From Mercurialis annua (lineage: Eukaryota > Streptophyta > Magnoliopsida > Malpighiales > Euphorbiaceae), in contig NC_065570.1 of the NCBI RefSeq assembly GCF_937616625.2, positions 44,445,665 through 44,509,664 on the forward strand: a stretch of DNA of 64,000 nt, written 5' to 3'. Within the stretch, counting starts at the first letter, position 1. Each line of letters starts with the position of its first letter. Of the stretch, positions 48,346-59,400 are shown piece by piece. A program made the position numbers and the translations under genes. Under the pieces are notes generated by a model. It searched no databases. It saw only the letters and a program-made list of their open reading frames with translations, and was not told the DNA's origin.

Positions 48346-48951
48346 CAAATGTTAGTAATTAACATTTATAACCATTAAGACGATGTTAAATGAAAGAAAT
48401 AAAAATCATGTCATTAAATTAATAATGTTTCCATAACTCTTTTTTTTGTATGCACTTAATGGTTGACGTTTTTTTTCTCATAATTTTCCAGATTTCCTTT
48501 AATTGTCTTTTCCAATTACCAAGTAAATAAGTAATCTATTATATTAGTGCAAACAGATTAAATGTTAGCAATTAATTATTTTCATATTAGAAAGGAATGT
48601 TAAAACAATTAGAAAGAATAAAGTATAAGAACCAATTATAAGGTGGCAAGTGTCAATTAAAGGGAGAAGATGTCCTGCTTTATATATATATAGTAGATTT
48701 TGGAGCATATGTTGCTTTTTATTCTTTCCTATTTTATTAAATTAACAACACGTTTCTTTTTATGCTAATTTGTTTATTCTTTAAATCGCAGAGACAGCTA
48801 TTATGGTGGAGTAGAGTTGATGTTCTCATCAACTCTTAATATTTATATAATTGGAATTATTTCAAGCAATAATTTAACTAGATAGTAAATTATAATTCTT
48901 TCATTAGATTTTATTTCTAAAATTTCATATGTGGTTTTTTTTAATATACAG

Positions 48952-49813
48952 GTTTGGTTTGAATCGATTTTCGGATTACATTCAGAATTATTGCCTCATA
49001 GCTCTTTTGTAGAGTGGTGGAACGCGTTAACGCAAAGTTTGCTTCATTTGGGAAGAACTAAAGAAGATTTGGTAATATGTGTTTTTATAATATGGCAAAT
49101 TTGGAAAGCGCGTAATGAAGCGGTATTTCGAAAAGACCATTGGCCAGCATCGTTGATTATCACAAAAGCGTCTGCAGACCAACAAGAGTATATTTTGGCA
49201 ATAAAAAAGACATCTGCAATACACAACAGGCAAAGTATTTCCATCTCTACATGTGTCAATAATTCTGTTTGGTTACCGCCACCGATTGGATTTTACAAAG
49301 TCAATTTTGATGGTGCTATAGATTTGAATAAACATATAGGGGCTATTGGCTTTGTAGTTCGTGATATTACAGGTAAAGTCATCTTGGCTAGGGTCCGGCG
49401 TTTTCCTAGTGTAGTGAAGCCATATGTGGTAGAAGCGCTGGGATTACGAACATCAATGGAGGAATTGCTGCAAACAGATTATCATCATTTAATTTTTGAA
49501 GGTGATTGTCAGGTTCTTATTAATGCAGTTAATTCCTCCTGTACCGACGACAGAGATGCTGGAGTGGTCTTAATTGATATCATTAGCCTAATTTTTCAAT
49601 TCTCAGAAGTTAGATTTCAGTATGTCCGTCGTGATTGTAATTGGGTGGCCCACATGGTGGCCAAACAAGCCCTTCTCGATGACTGCTTCTGCAGTAATCA
49701 TCATTTACTTTTAGACTGGCTCTCTCAGTTATGTTGAGGAGTCACATATTCTGTACTTTTGACACTTCTATTAATGAAGCATTTGCCTTTGGTAAAAAAA
49801 AAATAAAAAAAAT
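48952..49813 (+). CDS. LINE RNase H domain and 3' tail
   Basis: The open frame from 48952 to TGA (49735-49737) continues the LINE protein: VWFESIFG, IWQIWKARNEAVF, then an RNase H fold of the plant LINE C-terminus: VNFDGAID (first catalytic Asp), IGFVVRD, a conserved Glu in YVVEALGLRT, LIFEGDCQVLINAV (Asp) and RRDCNWVAHMVAKQA (catalytic Asn/His region). The 3' tail has AATGAAGCATTTGCCTTTGG and ends in A-rich (A)9-T-(A)8 at about 49795-49813, the usual LINE end. No clear target duplication was found, perhaps because the 5' junction is truncated. Confidence 0.85.
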
Positions 49814-50454
49814 AAGTAAAAAGAAAATGGGAATTTAGAGGCTGTCACAATGAGTATAATAGTGGTGTATGTGAGAATAACAAGACATTTGGATTACAAT
49901 AATAAATTTAAAACAGAAAAAGAAATTTATTAAAACAAAAAAACAGCCTTGCGGGAGATGCCAAAAGGCCTCCTTGCTCCCCTTAGCTTTTAATTTTATG
50001 ATCATTTTTTTGATTTTTATTAAGAAAGAACCACTTTTTTATTTTATTTTTTATTAATTTTAGAGAAATCAGTTGAATCTTGAATGTGGATTCCGTCTTG
50101 TTCTTGTTCTGTTGTAAATTTTTAAGCTTCCACGCAATTTCCAGATCGTGATCGTATCTGCTTGATTCGTAGGTTCCTTTTAATTTTTCATAATCTTATG
50201 GAAATTTAATTTTTGTATTCATTTATTTATTTTTTTACTATATAGTTTCTCTGCTGAATCTTTTCACATTTTATTGATGTTGGATTTTAAGGAACTTATA
50301 AGAAGATTGTCAATTTTTGTTGATAACTTGCGTATGCACACAATTACAGTGTAGATTACTGAAATTGAGCTAGAACATTCTGTGCAATGACAATTTGAAT
50401 TTTTGTTTGATTAATATTTTTGCGGAGCAGGGAAAAAGGAGTTTGTAATAGACA
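49814..50454 (+). promoter_or_regulatory. Promoter and 5' UTR of the EFR3-like gene, with probable leader intron
   Basis: A 5' UTR intron is likely: GATTCGTAG|GTTCC donor at about 50171 and a TGCGGAGCAG acceptor at about 50430, followed by 24 bases of leader before the ATG at 50455. The LINE tail ends only ~600 bp upstream of the coding start. No clear TATA box was identified. Confidence 0.4.
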
Positions 50455-53400
50455 ATGGGGGTTATTTCGAGACGGGTTTTGCCCGCCTGTGGCAGCCTGT
50501 GTTTCTTTTGTCCTTCGATGAGGGCGAGATCAAGACAGCCTGTTAAACGCTACAAGAAATTTCTTGCTGAAATCTTTCCTCGTAATCAGGTAATTCTTTA
50601 GTTTAATGTTTCAGTTAAAATTGTGTATTGTAAGTAGTTCCTTTGTCTTATTTTAATGTTTTGATTTGATACTGGATTGATATGTAAGCTATGCTTTCTG
50701 CATTGTTAGTTATACTTTATTCGAGTGGCTTATTAGTGTTGGTCTAGTGCTTATTCTTATAATATAGTTTTTCAGAATTTTGGCATAGATGTGAACAGGT
50801 CAGAGTTCTCTGTTCTGTATTATTTGCGTGTGAAAGTTTTACAATCTCCGGTGCAACTTCTTCTAGATGTAAAACTAGAAATGAAAAATGTTACTATTTT
50901 CATCGATCATGGACTTGGTAGAAGTAAAGTTTTTCTTTAAGATATTTGTTATAGAAAAGGATGCAATGTTTGGTATTGTCTTTCCTCAAAGGTTCACGAG
51001 GACTACTGATAATAAGCATCCCAACCAAAGGGAATTGGAAGGGAAAATATATTGGTCTGAAATTGGAGATATGTGTTTGTTTCTTATTTTCTGTTATTAT
51101 TTGCAGGAGGCTGAACCAAACGATAGGAAAATTGGAAAGCTTTGTGATTACGCTTCAAAGAATCCATTACGAATTCCTAAGGTTTGTAAACCATTACAAA
51201 ATAAATTTATGAGCAGATTTCTATGTTAATTGTTTTTCCAAGATTGAACTTATAGTTTAGTATTATATTTGATGGGTTTAAAGAATAAAAAAGAAGCTTG
51301 AAACGAGCGAGAATTTTTATCTCCCCTTGTACCTATCTTCTTTGTCTGGGTGATGCTTTAGACTCGTGTATGTAGGCATGCTATCAAACCATTCCGCAAC
51401 TATCTGATTTAGCTATTACCCATCCTTGTCTCATTTTTTAGTTACCTGGTCCTTATTGCAACTTCAATAAACTGTAACTGAACTGTGATTTTGGTTCAGT
51501 ATATAAGTAAATTTCAAATGCTTGATAGCTTTATGCTTTCTAATTACCTGCACAGATTACTGAGACATTGGAGCAAAGATTTTACAAGGAGTTGCGGCAT
51601 GAGAACTGTGGATCTGTGAAAGTGGTTGCATGCATTTACAGGAAATTGCAGTCCTCATGTAAGGAGCAGATGTAAGTTCCGCATTTAAATTTTGAAATAG
51701 ACTCAAGTTGGCCAACTCCACTAAACAAGACAATTAATTAAACTAAGTTTTATTCCTTTGATAGTATGCTAAATTTTCAATGGTGCTCGAACAACCACCT
51801 ACCGAAACAAATGGAGAAGAAAAGTTATTGATACCTCCTATTATATGTAACTGGAAGAATGTATTAGAAAATCTATTGATAATTGAAGGTTAAATCGAGA
51901 ATAGGAATTTGTATATGCTTGATAAAAATTCAAGGATATTGTTATCTTATTGATGCCAAGAGGTTTACCCATCATGTCAGTTTTTTAACATTGAAACCGT
52001 ATTATGCTGTAATTCTAGTTACAAATTAAAGCCATTTTCTTTTTGCTGATATTTTCTAGAATGGCATTTGATTTGCAGGCCATTGTTTGCCAGTAGTTTA
52101 TTGGGGATAGTGCGGACACTTTTGGAAGAAACCAGGCAGGATGAAATGCGAATTCTTGGTTGCAATCTTCTTGTTGACTTTATACATAGTCAGGTTCGTA
52201 ATGGATAAAGCTTTTGACATAGGCTCTGCAAAATGGCATTATCCAATTAATTGGCCTACAAAAATGATAATGACTGGTTAGCAGTTCTTGCATAAACCAG
52301 ATTTAGTTGATATCTTTTTAAAATAGATGCTAACTCATTGAATCAAAGTAGACAGATAGCACACACATGTTCAACTTAGAAGGCCTCATTCCTAAGCTTT
52401 GCCAGTTGGCTCAAGAAGTGGGTGATGGTGAAAGGACTCTACGTTTACATTCAGCTGGACTGCAAGCTTTAGCTTCCATGGTATAGTTGCCTGACCAAAC
52501 TTTTCTCTTCATTTTCTTCCCTTTTCTTTCTAAAAATGTGCTACATGAAGTGCTTTTTGTTTTTGTTTATAACTTTTTTATTTGCTACATTCTGATTGTT
52601 AAGAGAAATCTAGTCGATGGACTTTTAGTTAGTTGTGATTGGTTTGATGTTTTGTCACTAGTAAATAATTTGTACTGTTCTTTTTCACCTTTTCATTCAA
52701 TCTTGATAATAATGATGGTTACAAGCAGGCAGTTCACTTTTATGAGTTGTTTGCTCATTTGATTTGAACCAAGCTATCTATTTTTGTTGGTAGTTCTGCC
52801 TAATGCATCAAAAATGGTATTTGAACTAATTCCCTTTTCTTATCTGGAAATTTGAGTGCTTTTTTTATTTTGATTATATGAACTAGAGGCAATTTCAGTT
52901 TCTATTCTTTATAAATGTGTTACCCGACATTGATACTGAAGTTTTACTGCACTTTACCTATTTGTATTGATATAATTTAAGTTTTGTAAAGTCTATCACG
53001 TGCTTAAAATTTTAGTTTGACGTTTTCTTATGAATAAAAATTTTAGCTGAATGACTCGCTTGGTTTAGTTGGTAGTATATTTCCCGTCCACTGTTCAAAC
53101 ATTTATAATGCTTCCCATACCTGCCATTTCTGGAACTAGAGTTGTGGCATGTTCAGGCTATTCTATGATTTGCGATCACTTTGTAAGTTGGTAGTAGTCA
53201 AAGCTAAGTGGTTAAACTGCATACCCTTGGAGACCAACTTCATGATTTGAGTATGGGTCCAACATTGTGGAAGCAAACATGCCCAAGAATTTTCAGAAGC
53301 TGTTTCTCTCAGTAGTAGTATCATTCCCTTCCTGTAGCTGAAGTGAAGGGTATAAAATGGAAGGGAATGATACTACTACTGAGAGAAACAGCTTCTGAAA

Positions 53401-56400
53401 ATAAGGAGTATTAGCATGATTTTATTATTGGCTACCATGCTACCACAGCCTCCTGTTATGTCATTTACCAGCCTACAAGACAACTCCCATTAGCAACCAT
53501 CACCATTTTGTTTCAAAATTAATTAAATTAACGTCTGAAAGTACTGGAGTCATACCCTATCTGTTTATTCATTTTCAAGTTCAATTCTTACCTGTTGAGA
53601 AATTTACATGAATATGTAGCTAGAACTAAAAAAGTTGCAAGTAAATGGCCAGGATGTTTTCTTATATGGTCATTACTATGCTCATTTTTCTCCCAACTGA
53701 TGGCTCCTTGACGTTATCTTGTTCCTAGGTGTCTTTCATGGGTGAGCATTCCCATATCTCAATGGAGTTTGACAATGTAAGCTATAGCCTTCTATCCTAT
53801 AAATGATGTCTTTATTAAAAAGTATTTGTGATACAGCTAAAGATCAAAATTATTTTGAAGTCTACAGTTGCTGTCTTATGCTAATCTCTGGTTATGTGAT
53901 ACAGCCTATTAACTCGTTTTTGTTGCAAAATAGATTATATCAGTCACTTTGGAGAACTACATCGATTCCCAGAAGAACCTAGATAATTCCAAGAGAGATC
54001 AATGGATTCAGGGAGTGGTTAATCCAGAAGACAAGGATTCATCATTCCCAGATATTAGCAAGAAGGTTTCCTCGCAAAGCCATAGTACCAAACTGGAGTT
54101 GGACCCCTCAATGTGAGGATTCATTTTATTAGCTGAATGATATTTATGTTGGGTGGAAATAATTCTGTTGAATTAGCATCTTTTTTTTCTTTTACTATTT
54201 CAACAGGGATACTTCTAGAAGTCCATCTTACTGGTCTAGAGTCTGCTTACATAACATGGCTAGACTGGCAAAGGAAGCTACTACAGTACGGCGTGTGCTG
54301 GAACCTCTGTTCCTTAACTTTGATGCTAACAATCATTGGCCCCTGGAAAAAGGTGTTGCCTACCCTGTGTTAATATATTTGCAGTCGCTTTTGGAGGAAG
54401 CAGGTTATAATGGAATCTTGAATCATTCTCATGATAGAAGCATATTGTTTTTATTATTTTTTTCCCCTCTTTTTTTGTATCTGATAGTTTTGTCTTCCTA
54501 ACACCAGGAGAAAACTCACATTTGCTGTTAGCTAACCTGGTCAAGCACTTGGATCATAGGAATGTTGCCAAACAACCTCTTATACAAATTGATATTATCA
54601 ATGTCACCACTCAGCTTGGACAAAGTGCAAAGCAAGAGGCCACAGTTTCCATTGTTGGTGCAATATCTGACTTAATTAAAAATTTAAGGAAGTGCCTGCA
54701 AAATTCAGCTGAAATATCTAATGCTGGAAATTGCATTGATAAGCAAAATACTGATCTTCAGTTTGCCATAGAGAAATGCATCTTACAGCTATCGAATAAG
54801 GTTTTTGACGCTTCTTTCTTCTTCTTTTTTTCTTTTTGTTGTTCATATATGGATGGGTGAATGAGCGTGTGCTTGTTTCGAGTTTACATTAAATCCATAC
54901 AACTCTTTTCCTCATCTATTTAATTAGATGATTAATAAAAACTGCCGAGCATTATATGTCATGGTTTGGTTTCATTGAGAATATTATAATTTCTAAAAAA
55001 ATTACCAAATCTTTCTAACGTCAATAATTCAGATCTATCAAGTATCATCCATAATGCTTATCGTAAGCTATTGATTTTTCCGATTCTACTTTCATATTCT
55101 CCATTTATTTCATCCATTTTGGGACACCTAAGTTTCAAAAAAAAGTTAGAACGTATATGTACTTGAGTATGGGTGGAATATGATGGGAAGAATTTGAAGG
55201 TGCTTAGTGCACCATAATTGAGTCTCTGCAACATTGCTAATAAAACATTTTTGAATCATGTTTGAACCTTGATCATTGCCTATTTCTAGCCATAATACCA
55301 TCAAAATCTGATCAAGGACATCCACGATCAACATTAATGTGCTAAAACTGTCACCTTGGACAACTCTTGACAATTGTTATTTATTATCATGGTTGTTTCA
55401 ACTCCATATATTTTGAGGTTCACTTGTTACATGTCAATTATTTATTAGATTCTTTTGTTTTTGAGAGTGATATTCTCCCTTGAATGCTACTTTATTGCTT
55501 TATACATAATAATCCAAGACTACAGTAATTCTCCATTATTGGAAACAATTATCCTAGCTTTATATGCATTTTGTGTTTCGTAAAATTAACCAGATGTGGC
55601 TATGAATTGGGTTCTAGTAAATACACTTGATAAGCTAATGCCTTACTTAGTCTGTTGTTAGATATGTGCCATTTTTTCTCAAATATATCTACTTAAGACA
55701 ATGCATTTCTGATTACTAGGGGGAAGATACTGGTCCCATACTTTGATAAAATTTCCTTGTTCCTGGAGAATTTTGTAAATACTACCAAGTCTTTTTGCAC
55801 ATGCATATAATTGCTTTACAGAATGCTTTTCTGATTAATAGGTGGGAGATGTGGGTCCCATACTTGATAAAATGGCTGTGTTTTTGGAGAATATTTCAAC
55901 TACTACCCTTGTAGCTAGAACCACAGTATCTGCTGTTTGTCAAACAGCACGGATTCTTGCTTCAATCCCTAACATATCATATAAGAATAAGGCAAGTAGA
56001 CCTTCTTTAATGTGCTGCTTCAGTGCTTCCTGTTTGGATCTTGTTAAAATTATATGATTTGATGTGACTCGTGTAAATTTCAGGCTTTTCCTGATGCGCT
56101 GTTCCATCAGTTGCTAATTGCAATGACCCATCCAGATCATGAGACAAGAGTTGGAGCTCACAACGTCTTATCTGTTGTGCTTATGCCATCCTTACTTTGT
56201 CTTTGGTCAGATCAGAACAGTAAAACATCAGAAGCTTTCTCTGAATTTTTTGGTTCATGGCGGAAGTCAAGGGGTAAAAGTTTCTCCTTTCAGGATGAAG
56301 GGAAGGATAAGGCAGAACCCAGGGATGGAGGGTTGGGAGAGGGAAAAAGTCAGATATTGGATGCTGATGCTAAAAGATTGAGAGAACGTGATTCAAATGA

Positions 56401-59400
56401 TCATTCAAATAGCTTCAAGGATGCTAGCACACATGGAAAAAGTGTACGAAACCCCAACTTAGAATTTAGTTTATAATCAGGATATGTTATTTTTAAATTT
56501 TATTCAGTTGTCTGATGTAGTTAAAATTATTATCAGAAGCAAACTTCTATTAGATTAAGTGGTCATCAAGTCAGTCTTCTACTTTCATCTATATGGATCC
56601 AAGCAACATCCCCAGAGAATACGCTTTCAAATTTTGAGGCTATTGCGCACTCTTATAACATTGCTTTGCTGTTTACTCGATCTAAGGTAAGTTTTTCTCA
56701 AATTAGTACTAGCATTGATGGTATACACTTTGTCATTATCATCTTTTATCTAATGTCTTGATCATTAGCAATTTTTAGTGCATTAATTGAAGCTCTTTCT
56801 ACTTGCTAATGCACATAAGCCAAGCAAGATTCTTTGCTTTGTAGCATTTTACTCATTATTGATAACTAACAACAAGGCATTTTGTCAATGAAACTCTAAG
56901 GCTAATTACAACTGCATGAAGAGAATTTATCTAGAAATGGAGCTGTACACATTTCATGGCCCTCTTTGTATATCTTGAATGAAAGAGGTTTAAAGATGTC
57001 ACGCTGGTCCTTTTCTGATAACTTAGAATTGCAGAAACTTCTCATTATTTTAAATAGAAAGAAACACCCTTGAGCACATAGAGAGACATTTCAGGGCATT
57101 TAACTAAATGAAACACCTTTGAGTATGTGTTAGAACAATGGGATGCCTACTTCTTACTTTTTTATGTATTAAACCTTTCAGACCTCGTCCTTTCTTAGAA
57201 ATCCTTTTGTAACAATGTGTATGCAGTATATTTCAAGTTTATGTAGGTGATAGCATCTTTTCTTTCTGTTACATAGATACATAAATTTCATTGATGATCA
57301 AAGTTAGTAGTGATCTATGCTAATCTGATTATAGCATTAGCCTTGGGGATGAAATCTCAGAGAAGTTTCTGCATACACGGAGTTTTTAATGTGACATCTC
57401 TTTGTTTTAAATCTTTTTGGCATGCGTTGGTTAAATTACACCATATTTGTGCACATCTTCTATTTGACAGCCATTCAGAATTTGAGTGTTGATAAAAAAA
57501 ACTTATGACAGACTTCCAATCACATGGCTCTAGTTCGGTGTTTTCAGCTGGCATTCTCTCTTAGGAGTTTCTCAGTGGATCAAGACAGTAAGTTGGATCT
57601 CTCGCTAAATGGTATTCATTTAAGATTTAGCAAAAAAAAAATCTATTTAAAGATGAAGTAGATAATTGTTAAGAAGGGCGGCAGGCAATGGCATTCCTGA
57701 AATTTTCAAAACACATACATTTACACAATCATTTCATATATTTTATATATGACCCTTCTGCTCTTAAATCTGCATTTTTTGATGTATTTTTTTTTAGATA
57801 TAAGCTCTGTTTTCTTAACTACTCCACACTACTTTTCAATGATAAAAAAGTTTAATAGATGTTGCATAGCGGTAGTGAAAATAAGACTGACATCTTAAGT
57901 TTGCTCTTTCGGACTTTGTGTTTTCCTTTTTCATAAATCTTTGGGCGAAACCCATTTTTATGCTGTTTACATTTGAAAGAATAGCAGTTTGAGTGATAAT
58001 ATTCAAAATAATTAATTGTGATTTGTTAAAAATACTTTGAACTTATATGTCTTGTATACATATTGAAGGAGGTCTGCAACCGTCTCGCAGAAGGTCTCTC
58101 TTCACCTTGGCTTCATACATGCTTATTTTCTCAGCAAAAGCAGGAAAACTTCCTGAGCTAATTCCTTTAGTTAAAGCATCTTTGACAGAAAAAACAGTTC
58201 GTCTCCTATCCAAATATCCTTAGAAAATAGATAACTTTGTTTTCATTTTCTTTCTAAGGCAAGGCCTGTTTTCTTTTAACGGTTCTTCTAATGTTTGCAT
58301 CAATGAATACCTTCGGCAGGCTGATCCTTATCTTGAGTCTGTGGGCGACATAAGGCTTGCAGAATGTGACGCAGGGAAAATAGTATATGGATCAGAGGAA
58401 GATGACGTTGCTGCATTAAAATCTCTCTCAGCGGTGGAACTAGATGATCATCATTTGAAGGAAACCGTGACATCACATTTCACAAGAAAATTTGAAAAAC
58501 TGACACAGGTACGTTAATATTTATGCTTGTGCAATGTCATATCAAGTTAAATCACCCTTCCATTATGTAATTTGTAGTAAAAGGAATTTCTGAATGGGTT
58601 TCCTAAAGGCCAAGCCAAACCATATGCGGACTACTGGCATTTGATATTTTTGCATAAGGATTAGATTCATCAAATTTCAAACACGTGAAAAGATACTGAA
58701 TGTGATTAAAGGGCACAATTACTTGCATTTAAAAGTGAGAAAAGAAAGGAGGGTATATTCTAAGAATTTTGAACGATAAGGAATTAGGAGAATCTTACAT
58801 GTGATAATAGACTCAATGCCATGTTGCATTGGATTGACTCAGAAGAAACAACATATTATATCAATCATACATGTGCAGCTTGATAAGCTACTTAATGTTG
58901 AAGTAATTTTACTTCTTTTGGGTTTTGGTGCAATAAAAAAACTTGCCCATTGGTAAATATTCATCGTTAGTTGTTGAATCAATGAACTTTCTGTATATTT
59001 ATTGATTTGTCCCCAGGATGAGTTATTGGGAATAAAAGGCGCAGCTTCATCAGGATTTTTTTCCTGATGATGCATACCCATGACTCAGAAGAAACACATA
59101 TTATATCAATCATACATGTGCAGCTTGATAAGCTACTTAATGTTGAAGTAATTTTACTTCTTTTGGGTTTTGGTGCAATAAAAAACTTGCCCATAGGTAA
59201 ATTATTCATCGTTAGTTGTTGAATCAATGAACTTTCTGTATATTTATTGATTTGTCCCCAGGATGAGTTATCGGGAATAAAGGCGCAGCTTCATCAGGAT
59301 TTTTTTCCTGATGATGCATACCCATTGGGAGCTCCCTTGTTTATGGACACGCCAAGGCCAAGTTCGCCTCTTGCCCAAATGGAGTTTCAGGCTTTTGAAG

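Larger units (their letters stand above)
45391..48697 (-). mobile_element. Non-autonomous Helitron, 3.3 kb
   Basis: Read on the - strand it starts TCTACTATATATATAAAG, ends with a hairpin CGTGC-AAC-GCACG followed ~12 bases later by CTAG, and is inserted between A and T, with no target duplication. These are the three terminal hallmarks of Helitrons (5' TC, 3' hairpin plus CTRR, AT target). No Rep/helicase frame is present, so it depends on others. It carries two nested Stowaway MITEs and a MULE-type MITE. The CCCGTGCGTTGCACG phrase at the 3' end is common in plant Helitron families. Confidence 0.85.
42253..48951. other. 6.7 kb interruption of LINE with intron-like borders
   Basis: Begins GTATGA after CAG and ends ATACAG before GTTTGG. 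Removing it restores the LINE frame exactly. ACAGGT is present at both borders, so it may equally be an insertion with a 5-6 bp target duplication. It contains a copia solo LTR (42335-43876), a Helitron (45391-48697) and ~1.8 kb of unassigned AT-rich DNA (42253-42334, 43882-45390, 48698-48951). Confidence 0.7.

Noticed and set aside
40570..49737. A host gene with RT and RNase H exons
   Set aside because: Domain order, 5' truncation and A-rich tail are those of a plant L1 element; the intron-like gap is better explained by insertion.
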